Origin: Saposhnikovia divaricata
Lineage: Eukaryota > Streptophyta > Magnoliopsida > Apiales > Apiaceae
NCBI GenBank assembly: GCA_036435485.1
Contig: CM071600.1
Coordinates: 63,671,546-63,735,545, forward strand
DNA: 64,000 nt
Direction: 5' to 3'
Shown here: positions 1-11,937 of the stretch, in pieces
Position numbering within the stretch: position 1 is the first letter of the stretch
How the letters are laid out: every line of letters starts with the position of its first letter
Position numbers and translations under genes: made by a program
Notes under the pieces: model-generated
The model's input: only the letters and a program-made list of their open reading frames with translations
What the model was told of the DNA's origin: nothing
The model's database searches: none

Positions 1-582
1 AAATTTAAATCTTTGTATTTGATATCTATTCGTTGGGTATCCAGTAAAACCGTTTCTAATATTGTCCTATCTTAAGGTAACTGGAATTTTAGGGTGTTGC
101 TAAATGCAGTTCAATTTTACTAAATGCAGTTTGTTGATATTATATTTACGCCCTTAGCAGTATTAAATGTGCCTGGCCTATTAATATTGCTGATTAGGTT
201 TTGGTTAACGTTGGTTATATTAAATGCATTATTAAATTCATCAATACTTGCTAGTTTTATACAATTCACCAAATATTTGTAAATATTATTCATTTAAATT
301 TAATTATTTTTTAAAATCATAGTTTTTTTAAATATATTATTTATTTTAAAAATATGTATTCGACAATTATTATTTCGTTTCATGTTATTGTTATATTATT
401 ATTAAATTTACTTTATTATACTATATTTAAATGTATTAAACCAGCTTTTTTATAATAATTATATTTTTTATTTTTAAATTTTTTGTGAAATTTACGGACG
501 AAAATACAAAGTCATGCCAAATAATTCTTTTAATCCAGTTTCATATATATGAATATAATTTGATAACTAATACCTTTATTAC
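1..582. other. AT-rich non-coding end of duplicated block, copy 1
   Basis: Very AT-rich DNA with no open frame worth calling. It matches 22661-23242 almost base for base, so it belongs to the duplicated block. It sits directly beyond the poly(A) end of the LINE. It does not continue the gag gene found on the other side of the LINE, so the LINE is not a simple insertion into gag. Confidence 0.7.
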
Positions 583-999
583 TTTTTTTTTTTGAAACGC
601 AGCAAAGTTATTATTTCAGAAAGGCCAGCCATTATGTAAATGCACTGAACCAAAGCATACATGGGAGACTCCTTTAAAAATAAGTCATACTTAACCACAA
701 TATGACCCAAAAGTCATTATATGTCTTAAAATATAAAACATTAGTAGCCCACCAGTTGAAATTCCCACCGACACAAACAACCTACTTATATCATTTCTTG
801 TGCTAACATAGAAGCAGTTCAACACCTTCATTGCCCTGCAATTCAGATTCTGGATTACCTAGAACAACCTCTGCTTCTTCGTGAACCTCCTACTCCACAT
901 TTACCTTCAGGTCCAGTTATTGGACAGCGACATCCAGAGTATTTTCATTGGCATCAATGCGCCTCGATTCGAAAAATATTTCCACTAGACTCAAGAATT

Positions 1000-1910
1000 T
1001 CACACACTACAGCAACCAACTTCAACTAGATCAATAACCTGACGAAGAGATCTTTTTTGAGATTGAAACAACCTCATATTTCTCTCCTGCCAAATAAAAT
1101 AAATTAAGGCTCCCAACACTAACTTGCTGACAATAACTACAATATTCTTCCCTGTCCATCTAGTTGCAGCATCCAAAATGAATTGACCCCAGTTCATTCC
1201 TTCCGAAATAATCACCCCTTTGCTGATAAAAAATCTTAGAATTTCACGACAAAAAGCACACTTAAAAAACAAGTGGTCCACTGAGTCTCTCTGATCATGA
1301 CATAAAGGACAGTTCACATTACCAACCGTTTGTCACACCTGCATTCTGTCTTGCGTCATTAATTTATTTCTAATGGCCAACCAAAGAGTAAACGAATGCT
1401 TTGGGATTAAATTCGAGAACCAAACCAAATGATGCCAATTAACAAGAGGGTGGAACTCTCGAAAATCATTCCAAATAATATTAGAAGAAAACCTCCTCAA
1501 ACTGCCATCTCTTGACACCCAGACTGCTTTATCATTCCGGGAACCATTAACTCTAACAATTCGATCTCTTAATTCTGGACATTTATCAAGGACTGCAGAG
1601 GGCCATTTCACACAATCAGCAACTATAAAATCCTCAACTTTGTCTAACTCAGAGAAACCCAAATTGACAATTTCTCTAGAAGAAAACCAATCACTAAGAG
1701 GTCTGTCCAAACCCCACTTGTCATGCCAAAAAAACACTTCTTGCCATCTCCCACTTCCATTCTAAAGAACCTCTTAAAGTCATCTCTTAAGTTCAGAATA
1801 CGCTTCCAGCTAGCAGAAGCATCCCAAGGATTTTTCGCCTGCCAAAAGTTTCTCCCTCGGAGCCTATAAGAATGAATCCACCGAACCCACAAAGACTGCC
1901 TATTAGTGGA
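1000..1910 (-). pseudogene. Second LINE 3' module (reverse-transcriptase zinc-binding type), copy 1
   Basis: Minus-strand coding remnant downstream of the RNase H domain. It shows the C-terminal part typical of another plant LINE lineage: a WIHSYRLRGRNFW segment, a WFSNLIPKHSFTLWLA segment and a zinc-binding C-x2-C...H-x4-C pattern (CPLCHDQRDSVDHLFFKC). It is broken into at least three frames. One lesion is a TGG to TGA change, visible because copy 2 keeps the tryptophan codon. It begins abruptly near 1910 without any reverse transcriptase in front, so it is the 3' end of a second LINE joined to the first. Confidence 0.75.
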
Positions 1911-1957
1911 AATATTTCATTGGCACCGAACACACTACAGCAACCAATTTTGTGCTT

Positions 1958-4900
1958 TCAAAACCAGGCCCCTATTAATTTAGCTCTATTGAGGCCTTGT
2001 TTGGCTAAGTCATCCGCCCCATCATTAACATTCCGACTAATAAGCTCAATTACTATGTTGAGCTCATTTACGAGATCCCTCAAATGATCAATTTCTAGGA
2101 TCAAGTTAGAAACATATCCTTGTTTCATTTTAGTTAGTGCTTCTACCACTGGTTGACAGTGGGAAAACAATTTGATTTTTCCACCCTTGTACTTGCATGT
2201 AGAAATCACTTTGATTAAAAATGTAATAGCTGCTATTTCAGCCCGTAGAGGACAATTTACCTCAGATGGACCAGAAAAAATGTATATGATCTTCCCACTT
2301 TGATCTTTAATAAACCCACCAATTCCTGCTTTGGAACATTGAAAGGAGCTAGGGACACAAGCTCTGTCAGCAAAATAGAAAATTTTGAATCCTCCAACCA
2401 GTAATAATTTCAGATTGGCTCTATATTTCTGCATGATGGAGCATTCAGGGCTTATCAACCAGCTAGAGGTCATAGAGTCATCACATACACCAGCTGCAGC
2501 ACACCATTTGAGCACCCTTATTTTTATCAAATAGATTAAATCTTCAAATTTGGTTGACTGTTTCTCGAAGATGATCAGATTTCTGGATATCCAAATTGAC
2601 CACAGTGTAGCTGCAATTGTACTATTCCAACTCACTTTCAAAACTGATCGACTAAATACATTCTGCCACGACCATATATTTGAGATAGAGCAGTTTCGAA
2701 ACTTGTTTTCCACACCCCACCATTTAAAATTTCCACCCACACTCTCTTTGTCCAACTGTAGTGCCAAAACAAATGGTCTTGAGTTTCGTCCGATTGTTTG
2801 CACCATTCACAAAGAGGATTTACGACACTATTTGTTATTCTTCTTAACAGGAGAGTTTTAGAAGGGAGGATTCCACTTTGAAATTTCCATAGGAAAATAG
2901 AACTTTCGGAGGGGCTTTCGCATTCCATAGGGAATTACAATTTACATTACTATTCTGGGAGGGAAGGGAGCTTTGTAAGATATCCCTTACCATCTTTACA
3001 TTTAAATTTATTACCAGATTTGCACCAGATCAACATGTCTTCACCTTGTGAGAAATTCACCCCGTTGACAATTTCATTGATTTTTAGAACTTCTTCTAAT
3101 TCCCAATTTCTTAATTCTCTCAGCCATAGATCACTCACCGTGAAATTAGAATTAACCCAAGCTTCACAGAAATCCCTGATGGACATGAACTTAAGTGAAG
3201 AAATAGAATAAATCCTACTATATACCTGACACAGTGGAATATTTTCAGACCAAATATCCTCCCAGAAAAGAGCTCCACACCCATTCTTTATCTTCCATTT
3301 GAAGTTCTCTTTTGACAAGGCATTATTAAACCCACTTTCGTTGTTGATACTAGCAATGTTGTTAACCACAAAGGAGCAATCCTTACCTCTCAAAGCTGTT
3401 TGCAGATCATCTCCTGGCTGACAATTATATTTTCCTCGAATTAGTACATTCCAACTCCTATTTCTTTCTTCATACCATCTTGACCACTACTTAGCAAGCA
3501 TTGAAATGTTCTTAGTTCTCAATAAAGATAACCCTAAGCCACCTTGTTCTTTGGGAAGACAGATACTATTCCAGTTTAACAGATGTAGTTTTTTAGCGTC
3601 TTCACCATTTTCCTTGAACTCACCCCACAGGAATTTTCTTCTGATAACCTCCAACTTCTTGTTGACCATACATGGAATTAAGAAAGTATTAAACCAATAT
3701 GATGGGAGACTGTCAATTGCGGCTTTAAGTAAAACAGCTCTACCTGCCATGTTCAATAAATCGCATTTCCAGGAGGCCAGTTTGTTCCTGACATTGTTAA
3801 TCAAAGGATCCCAAAAACAAGAGCGTTTTGGTGAAAGACCCACCGTGGTCCCAAGATAGGTCATAGGCCATTGACCAACCGAGCACTTAAGAATTTCCGC
3901 ACATTGATCTACCAACTGAGTATTTGAACTGAACGAGTAAATTTTGCTTTTAGCAAAATTTATTTTTAGACCAGAAAGCATTTGGAAACAATATAGGATC
4001 CTCTTGACTGCTGCTACTGAGTTCAAATCCAGGTCAATGAAAACCACTGTATCATCTGCAAATTACAGATGAGTGATTTGCTCAGCTACACCATCAATCT
4101 TGATTCCATTGAACACTCTATCCTCTGCTGCATTTTTTACCATTCTACTCAAAATTTCCACTGCTAGATTGAACAGTAGGGGTGAAAGAGGGTCTCCCTG
4201 CCTTACTCCTCTTTGCGGGACAAATTCCGAAGTTGGTGAACCATTCACTAGAATTGAAGAGCGACACTGCATCAAATAATTCTTTACCCAACTGATCCAT
4301 TTGGCACCAAAACCCATATAATCCATCATGTCCATTAAGAAAGACCAGCCGATTGTATCAAAAGCTTTTTTGAAATCAATTTTGAAAATAAGCCCAGAAT
4401 CCTTCTTCCGTTTCAAACTATGACACACTTCATTTAGCATTAAGATGCTATCTGCAGCCTGTCTACCTTTGATGAAAGCAAACTGATTTTTTCCAATCAG
4501 TCTACCCACTACCTCTCTCAATCTATTAGCCAGTATCTTTGTGAGAAGCTTCATGGAACAATTGATAAGGCTTATAGGTCTAAAATCAGTCACAGAGATC
4601 GGACATTCCACCTTAGGCAATAGTGAAATGAATGAGGAATTCATACCTTTAGGAAGAGTGCCCTTTGTAGTAAATAAACTAAAGTCCTCGAATAGTTTAT
4701 TTCTCAAATTTTTCCACAAAAATTTCAGACACCCCATGTTCACTCCATCCGGCCCTGGCGCTTTCTCGTCTGGGGACTCGTTGAGTGCTCTGTCTAGTTC
4801 TTCAATTTCAATCTCTCTTTCAAGCCACTCTCTATCTACCAAGTTAAGTTTATCCCCTACAAGGAGTCCAACCCTCATTTCTACAACAGGCGGTTTCCTC

Positions 4901-6112
4901 TCGAAAAGAGCTGAATAATGATTCAAAAAAGGCACCCTTGATCTGAGACGGAGAAGAGATAATCTCACCCTGCCAAAGCAGCTTCCTGATTGTGTTCCTA
5001 CCTTTTCTTTTCTGAATCATTTTATGGAAAAATTTTGTGTTTTTATCTCCTCCATCAGCCCAGGACACTCTTGCTTTCTGCCGCAGCATAGAACCCTTCA
5101 ACCCATATAGTCTTTCCAACTCTACCTTGACTTCCAGAATAGACGAGCTATTATTTTGAGAATCATCCAGTAGATTCAGTTTGTCCTCCACCAACTTTAT
5201 TCTAGAATCGATATTATTTTGAGGATCAGATGACCAACTTTTAATGAGTGATTTGAACCTTCTAATCACACTTTGAGCATTCAATCTAGATGTAACGAGA
5301 TCCCCTCCAAAATGATTCTCTAAAATGGATCTCAATGTTACATCATTAAGCCAACAATTAAAAACCTTAACAGTTTTGGCCGCCAGTCAATAGATTCTAT
5401 TTTTAAGTGAATAGGCTTATGATCCGAACTCTTTCTACACAGCGCATACAATTGCCAGTGACCATAGTCAAACCACACAGCGTTCACCAGGGCTCTATCT
5501 AATTTGCTTTTCTTACCATTGGGACCGAACCATGTAAACTTTGCATTCTGCAAATCCAACTCTAATAAATTAATGTCCCCGATAAAATTGTTGAATGAAT
5601 CAGACTCTTTCCTCCTATAACAGCAGTTTAATCTTTCCACCTCATCTCTTATACAATTAAAATCCCCAATGAGACAAAGCTTCTCATTTGAAAGCATAAC
5701 CAGGACATTTTTCAAGTCACTCCACAGTTCTTCTTTGAGATTAACATCATGAGGACCGTAGATTTTCAAGATATGAAAAAAAAGTTCCATCTTCCATGCT
5801 CTCCAATTTGCTCCACAACCAATATCTAGAACAGTGTGAGTAAGCTAATTTAAAAAATTTTGTATCCCACGAAGTTAGTAGGCCCCCTGATAGCCGTGTT
5901 GCCTCCATTTCAATCCATTCATGAAAATTGACATCCCAGATTGAATTCATCATGGGGAAAGTCCATTTACCACTCTTGGTTTCTTGCAGACATAGAACAT
6001 TAATACTACTACTATTCGTAAAATCTTTCACCATTCTTCTTGAATCACTATTACAAGATCCTCTAATATTCCATGATAGCAACGATAGGTTCTTCATATA
6101 AAATGTTAACAA
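1958..6112 (-). pseudogene. LINE ORF2 (endonuclease-RT-zinc-binding-RNase H), copy 1
   Basis: Broken polyprotein for target-primed reverse transcription. In order on the minus strand: AP-type endonuclease (LSLLSWNIRG near 6088, LIGDFNCIRDE near 5660, SDHKPIHL near 5415); reverse transcriptase (APGPDG near 4755, FRPISLINCS near 4580, GVRQGDPLSP near 4205); zinc-binding segment (CEWCKQSDETQDHLFWH near 2800); and RNase H (from about 2330 to the stop at 1958). The catalytic FADD motif appears mutated: copy 1 has TAC where copy 2 reads CAA in front of FADD. At least one frameshift, near 4890, is shared with copy 2. Others, for example near 5380 and 5780, are private. Confidence 0.88.
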
Positions 6113-6135
6113 GAAATTACCACAACTGAAAAACT

Positions 6136-6690
6136 CTACAAAACCCCTTCTTCTAGCCCCTTTGCCAGAGCTGACACACTGTCTTTCCTTCCGTTAGGTA
6201 GCCCTATACCTAAACCAATGGCTGTATCTATGATTTTGACAGCTTCCTCCTCACTTCTCTTACCAGAAATAATATTGACTACTGCTCCACTAAACACCCT
6301 TTTACAGAAGTGACCTCTTCTCTTCACGTTACCCCCTCTCAATAATTTCCTCCCTATATTCAAGCCAAATGGATTTTTCGAGCTCTTACCCTTCTTCCTA
6401 GGCCTACCTCTGCCCCGCCCCATCTCAAGTTTACCCAAATTCTGACAAATAGTATCATGAGATTGAACAAAAAATTGAGGGCGCTCATGAATCCTCCAAA
6501 TCCAACTTATTACCCTTGACTTGAAGAAGATCTTCATTATTACTAATATTCAAAGATTCAGAATCAAACTCAGAACTCACCTCACCCCTACCAATCACAA
6601 TTTCCTTATGGGTTGAAGGACAATTAGTTTCTTTCGCTCCTTCAATAGTTATAGTCATCTCTTTAGTATCAATCATATTATACCTTGAAG
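6136..6690 (-). pseudogene. LINE ORF1 C-terminal fragment, copy 1
   Basis: Acidic segment followed by a basic AT-hook-like stretch (GRGRGRPRKKGKSSK), which plant L1 ORF1 proteins often carry near the C-terminus. The RNA-binding and zinc-knuckle parts expected upstream are absent, so the element is 5'-truncated inside ORF1. Copy 1 has lost two bases near 6490 (GCTCATGAATCC versus GCTCATCTGAATCC in copy 2), which breaks the frame. Confidence 0.6.
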
Positions 6691-6729
6691 TGTAATGGCG
6701 AGAGCAACGGAGAAGGGTGAATCTCAAAA

Positions 6730-7106
6730 GTCAAATTCCCATAAGGAAAGAGTCTCAGCTTCACAGCATCATCTGAAACACCATTGAACTTGAAGGTGTC
6801 ACAAATTTTGATGAAATTCCGAATGTGCATATTAGGGTCCTCAGTTGCACCACCCCCAAACTGCACTGTGTTCTGTACCATTTGGATAGTTCCAGGCTTG
6901 ATCTCAAAAGTATTTGTTGCGATAGCTGGCCTGATGATAATTGACTGTATATCATTTATCCTTGGCTGCGAATAATCCATAAGTGCTCTTGGTGGAACCG
7001 GTGGAATAGGATCTCCCATTGTAACAGTTGGTTCAACTTCTTCCTCTAGTAAATCTATCTCTTCCTTCCTTTCTAGTTCCGTTTTGGTTTGAGATCGTGT
7101 TCGCAT
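6730..7106 (-). pseudogene. Athila-like gag, N-terminal fragment, copy 1
   Basis: Starts with ATG and MRTRSQTK, the usual opening of Athila-type gag, 124 bp inside the primer binding site. The region FIKICDTFKFNGVSDDAVKLRLFP matches the gag core of the plus-strand element at 42882 in pattern (FVQMCGSFRITGVTSDQIRLYMFP there). Similarity stops after LRLFPYG, where the LINE junction begins, and the rest of gag is missing. Confidence 0.8.
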
Positions 7107-7230
7107 GCACGTTCAAGTACCTGAAAAATGAAGGACAAGAAGACACGAGATAGGGAAGTAAAACGAATCAAGTCAATAATCTATAACGACCACTGATGAC
7201 AAGCACATAAACTACAATTAACACCGAAGT

Positions 7231-7247
7231 CCCCGGCAGCGACGCCA
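7231..7247 (-). other. Primer binding site next to LTR, copy 1
   Basis: On the minus strand the LTR end is followed by a short spacer and TGGCGTCGCTGCCGGGG. This is the Athila-type tRNA primer site (I recall tRNA-Asp for this group). The same site in the plus-strand element at 42774 reads TGGCGCCGCTGCCGGGG. Confidence 0.8.
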
Positions 7248-7253
7248 AAAACT

Positions 7254-8808
7254 TGTTGACTCGTAAACACGCAAGTATACGCGATCACAAATAGCAAGTG
7301 AGAAGTAAGATTCGTTCCGCAGAGACTAGGTGTAATGCCAATTTTAGTACTTATGCAACAGTGTATGGTTACTTCTTAATGCTTGATCAATTATCAAATT
7401 TGGGTTTTTAATTAAACTATCTTAATTAACTAAGTGAGAATAAATTAACAATTAAGAGTTCTTATATATGAGAAAACATGGGATTCCAATTTCATCGAAA
7501 CTTCACTAAATGTTGACACATTAAATCGACACAGGTGATAAACATGATAATTAATCAGATAACACGACAATAATACGAGCTACCTTTTAGTACACTCGTA
7601 TCAAACCACTTGATATCCACAAGAGATAGAAATCAAGAGGACACCAAATTATATTCAAATCATATATGTCTATACAATCTGGAAACGCAATTGGTTTAAG
7701 CACAAGTTATCTTTTACAATTACAAGAGGCAATATGAATTGGGTAAAGACATACTACTAATCATGAATAACAATTAATTCATGAACCCATGCTAATATGG
7801 CATATTATCAACCCTAGAATCCACTTTCGCAATCATCAAGGATTAATAAATTAGATGCTAGCTACATATCTATCAATTAAACCAAACCATATTAGATTAT
7901 CACAATTAAATCACCCAACATCGATCACATGTCAAACACAATAATTATGAAATCGAATCCATTGGAACCCCATGATAGTGATTAGTTCATAATTAAACTT
8001 ATCACCATCATGGGTTCTAAAGAAAACATGGATCTAAAAACAATTAATAAAAGAAGAGAAATGAGATAGAAATAAATCCCCAAATTGTAGAAGAGAAATA
8101 TAAAAGATGAAATCACTTAGGCCTCCTTGCTTGTCATGAGCTTGAAGAACCCTCAAAATTGTTTCAAGAATAATAACGTTGATAGATGATAATGATACTC
8201 CTAATGATAGATAATAAAAAGAAACTCTAACTGATGATCCATATGTTTTTGGGTCTAACATAATACATATAAAGATGCCCTAATAAAATAGGCCCAAACA
8301 ATTGACCCGGTTTAAAGAATAAAAGTCTGCCAAGCCAAGCTGCTCGAGCGCTATAGCGCCAAATGGAGCACTGCAGCGTTTCCTGATCCCTATAAAATGC
8401 TACTCCACAGCGCTGTAGCGCCTGAAATTGAGCTGTAGCGCTTCTTGTCTCCTGGAAGCTTACGGATGCTGCGCTGCAGCCCTTGGAGAAGCGCCATAGC
8501 GCCTGCTAGGTCCTGGGATAGCCCAACCGCTGCGCTGTAGCGCTCAAAACTCGCGCTGCTGCGCCCTTGCTCCCCTGGACAGCCTCACATTCTTCTTGAC
8601 TTATTTCCCACTCCGCATTTCTTCCACAGCTGCCGTCTTCACTCATCAACACACACCACCATTAACTCGATTTAGCTCCATAACGCCTTCAACTCAACAA
8701 CCTACACAAGTTACACAAAAACATATCAAACTACAACAAAACTCGAGAACTTGCAAACGTTTTAAGTCTAAACGGAAGGTAAATAGTGGATATAAAATCC
8801 ACTTATCA
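7254..8808 (-). repeat. Athila-like LTR, copy 1 (1555 bp)
   Basis: On the minus strand it begins TGATAAGTGGATTTTATATC and ends ...TCAACA, next to the primer site. The other edge abuts a polypurine tract (8809-8822). It is therefore flanked on both sides by internal sequence of the same orientation: a gag start on one side, an element 3' end on the other. It contains the GC-rich near-palindromic words at 8338-8572. Confidence 0.88.
8338..8572. repeat. Iterated GCGCTGTAGCGC-type palindromic words in LTR
   Basis: A cluster of short GC-rich near-palindromes such as AGCGCTATAGCGCC, ACAGCGCTGTAGCGCC and GAAGCGCCATAGCGCC in an otherwise AT-rich LTR. The homologous cluster at 30995-31230 differs mostly by C-to-T and G-to-A changes. 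Similar words occur downstream of pol in the neighbouring element at 11788-11825. Confidence 0.75.
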
Positions 8809-8822
8809 AACCCCCAAACTTA
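8809..8822 (-). other. Polypurine tract of minus-strand element
   Basis: Minus strand reads AAGTTTGGGGGTT directly before the LTR start TGATAAGTGG. This marks the 3' end of the internal region 8809-15038 and shows that the LTR is its 3' LTR. Confidence 0.8.
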
Positions 8823-10103
8823 AACCGTTGCTTGTCCTCAAGCAATGCAAACTCAACCTAAAATGATGAATGAATGCAACTAAAATTTAAATGTCATGAT
8901 AATGCAAAAATGTCCTAATGCAATGATCCCACACAAATTACCGAATCCAACTCAACACACCAACGCCTTAAGGAATGCAACAACTCCAAACAGAGCTCGA
9001 CTAAGTCCCCGTATACTAACAATACATGCCCGGAAACGTGGTGTGTGCAATTCTCACTAGATATACTCTCGAAACTAGATCAAAGGCATAACTCATCCTT
9101 CGCCAAGACAATCAGATGTTTATAAACAGAATGGACTTTAGACACTCCATGACTCAAAGACACCGCCATCATCATTTAATTTAGACAAAGATTCATGCTT
9201 TACTATACAAAACAACACCAAACACAGAACACACATGCTTATTGACCGTGCAATGGGTGAGACCCCTAAAGGCTTATACAATAGCACTCTTGTAGCGAGC
9301 GTTAGTTTATTGGATCCCAGACCGGAAAAGTCTTAGGTCACTAGGCATAAAATCCCCTGGAACTTACTTGCTCGAGTACTAAAGAGCCCACCCTAGTCAA
9401 TTAGCATACACACACTCTCACAAACGCTCATTTTTTATACTTACACTCTCTTTTTTATTTCTTCTTTTTTTTTCTTGCCTTTTCTTTCTTTTTTTTTTCA
9501 CACATGGGTGCACTATCTCACCCTCCTAGACTGCTCATATTAAATATGAGCGGCTACTAGCCATTTGACTCCTAGCCATTATTACAATACTACACAACAC
9601 GACATGACACTTAGCATGAAATCCCTGTTTTCCCCCAAACTTATACTTAAGTGCTCCTATGCCATCAAGGGAATAACGAAAATTCTAAATATAAATAGGT
9701 GATTAAATCCCAACAGCCAAACCAGGTATGACTCGATCTAGCCCAAGAGCAAACAGTGAGACCGTGAAAAGATTGTGTTCCCGACACACGCAAGTCAATT
9801 TCATAAGTACTTAAATCAACCCTCTATTCATTGTCATCACACTCAAATTAACGTCGACCTATCGAGCCAGAAACAGACACTCATATGGAATCATGTGATA
9901 TGCATGAACAAAATGATATTAATAATCCTAAATAAATCTATATGGCATGGCATCCTAAATGCAACTAAATGGCATGGAAAAACTAAATGCAAAATTACTA
10001 ATATGACTATCATGAATATGCAGCTATATGCAATGCAACGACTCTTGATACCCTAAAATCACCCCCAAACTTATTAATTTCAATGTCCTCATTGAAGGTA
10101 AAA
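8823..10103. other. 3' spacer of Athila-like element
   Basis: Non-coding spacer between the third ORF and the polypurine tract. It contains a pyrimidine-rich run near 9445-9500 and a perfect inverted repeat at 9533-9551 (GCTCATATT, A, AATATGAGC). No coding region is supported. Confidence 0.6.
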
Positions 10104-11306
10104 TTAAAGGGTACAAGAGATACTCCCCCAGTCGTCGGCATCATCACCCTCCTCGGGTGGTGTGTCTGGTGGTGGATAAACATGGTGCGCTCCGAAGGTG
10201 GGCCATGTGACCTGAAAACCCTGCTGCCGGTACACTCCATCCAATGACTGAGTCAAGTCTGTAGCAAATCGGTGGATCATGTCATGTGTAGTATCATAAC
10301 GCCTCATCAGGTGCCTGAACTGAGCATCATTGAAAACCACATTCCCTTGACTCGTCTGGCTCGTCTGTGTGCGAGAAGGTCCCGCTCTATCTGTCTGTCG
10401 AGGCACTCTCTCCACCGGTGGTGGATTACCACCTCTCTCAGCAATAACAACATAACTAAGGCCCTTAGGGTGAGGAGTGTCGCCCGTCCACTCCGCCAAT
10501 CTCTTAATCGCATGGTGATCAATAGAACCAATCGGCCTGTGCAAAGTCTCATCATTATGCTAGCGAACCCCAACATGAACACACAACTCAGCAATAATAA
10601 CAGCATGTGGAATCCCACTTGTAGTGCCGCCACGCAAGAATTTCATGATATTCTGATGAACTAGGTACCCGAGATCAATGTATTTCCCGGTCAGAATACC
10701 CCACAAAATGATAGCACGCTCGACAGTACCATCAGCGACATGTGAAGTTGGCATAATACGGGCACACATAAATAAGAACCAAACTCGAGCATACCTAGTC
10801 AATGCAGTTGCAGGAAAAGTACTCGGCTTAGTCGAACCTGCCTTGTACTTCCAAACCGTGCCCGGTACACACATCCCTACTATGATAGCGTCTAAATCAA
10901 CATCATCCCGAGTCTTCTGTACCCAATCCTCAGCACCTCTAGGCTTTGCCGGTTGAGACAAAATGCGACGTATAGACCCAGGCTTGTAAGCCACTGCTTG
11001 TCCCCGCACCATAGTAATCCCATTTTTTTGTATCTTGGCATTGGCATAGAACTCCCTTACTATGCTCAATGGGACTGCCACGGGCGGTGCACAAAAAGCC
11101 GACCACCCCATCTCCGTAACCATATCTCCCAATTCGCCATCCTCGGCCGAAGGAACGAAACCCCTTTCTTTGACAACGCCTTTTGTCAATAAATTTTCAA
11201 ACTCCTCTTGTGCCATCTTAGACACAAACTTGTCCCCATCATAATCCACATCGACCTCTTCCTCCGAACAACTACTACTCGCAACCCGTACCCTTTTTGG
11301 AGCCAT
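10104..11306 (-). pseudogene. Athila-type third ORF (plant transposon-associated protein)
   Basis: About 400 codons lying between pol and the 3' LTR, the place where Athila elements carry their env-like or accessory ORF. The start chosen is the ATG at 11306 (MAPKRVRV). A Ser/Glu/Asp-rich N-terminus is followed by a globular part (REFYANA, AYKPGSIRRIL, ARVWFLFMCARIMPTSH, ERAIILWGILTGKYIDLG) typical of the family often annotated as putative plant transposon protein. The C-terminal part is Pro/Thr/Arg-rich. The frame is open except for one TAG near 10559-10561, after GVR, where a Trp codon is likely ancestral. The function is unknown. No membrane segment or signal peptide is obvious. Confidence 0.7.
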
Positions 11307-11344
11307 AACAACAATACCCAACAACAAAATATCACCAATATCCA

Positions 11345-11937
11345 CTAAGAATAATTAACCAAGCAATTTCCCCCAAAAACCACCAACACACAAAATCTCC
11401 CAAAAATTTCAAGAACACAATTCATAAATACACAAGAGTGAAGAAGAAAATACCCAATACGAATCGGAGGTGAACTTGCAAGGAGACTCCAACAAACTTG
11501 ATTCTTGAAGCTTTCAAATTGGACTTATGGTGGATAGAATTGGAATGGGGGTTTGAACTTGTGTGTATAGGTGTATATATAGATGGGTGTGTAGAGATTA
11601 TAAATTAGGTTATGAGATGAGATGGGTGGGTAATTTGAAATTGATATGAGAATGGATTTAGGGTTTAGAGGATGAAGATGAAGGGGAAAGAGTTGAACTT
11701 GGGTTTTGGATACAAATGAATTGGGGGGAGTGTTTTATGTTTTTTTTTATATATGTGTTAGTCGACACAGCAGGTATGCAGTGTGTTGGAGGCGCTGCGG
11801 CGCGGTAATAAGCGCTGTAGCGCGTGTGAGCCCCTGGTCCAAAATTTATTTATTTTTTAGAAAACAATTACCAACGAGTGGGTTGCCTCCCACGAAGCGC
11901 TTCTTTACTGTCATTAGCTTGACATTACTGCTGAGGC
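11345..11937. other. Spacer between pol and third ORF, with GC-rich words
   Basis: AT-rich leader-like DNA, then two GC-rich near-palindromes at 11788-11825 (GGCGCTGCGGCGC and AGCGCTGTAGCGC on the plus strand). These resemble the words in the LTR at 8338-8572. Next comes the conserved post-pol motif at 11878-11900. No gene is supported. Confidence 0.6.
11878..11900 (-). other. Conserved post-pol motif
   Basis: Minus strand reads GCGCTTCGTGGGAGGCAACC and continues CA. The same 22 bases occur after pol of the diverged plus-strand element at 58189-58210. I recall near-identical sequence behind pol of many plant Athila-like elements. It contains the self-complementary halves TGGG and CCCA. Confidence 0.65.

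Larger units (their letters stand above)
583..6700 (-). mobile_element. L1-type LINE, copy 1, 5'-truncated and chimeric
   Basis: A non-LTR retrotransposon read on the minus strand. In transcript order it has the end of ORF1 (basic GRGRGRPRKK stretch), an ORF2 with endonuclease, reverse transcriptase, zinc-binding and RNase H domains, then a second and different LINE 3' module, then a poly(A) tail seen as 11 T at 583-593. The 5' edge lies somewhere between about 6665 and 6745, where gag-like coding ends. No convincing target-site duplication was found. Frameshifts and stops make it inactive. Confidence 0.88.
1..8808. repeat. Duplicated block, copy 1 (LINE + gag start + LTR)
   Basis: The whole stretch recurs at 22661-31456 with the same order and orientation of parts: AT-rich DNA, minus-strand LINE, gag start, primer site, LTR. 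By eye the copies differ by roughly 1% plus a few small indels (offset 22660 at the left, 22657 near the right end). The block probably extends left of the window. Its right edge coincides with an LTR terminus. Several reading-frame lesions are shared, so they predate the duplication. Others are private to one copy. Confidence 0.9.

Noticed and set aside
560..6680. AAGGTAT as a target-site duplication of the LINE
   Set aside because: Only seven AT-rich bases match, the neighbouring bases do not, and gag does not resume beyond the poly(A).
9775..10056. 93-codon plus-strand frame in the Athila-like 3' spacer
   Set aside because: AT-rich chance frame with no domain, opposite in strand to the element's genes.
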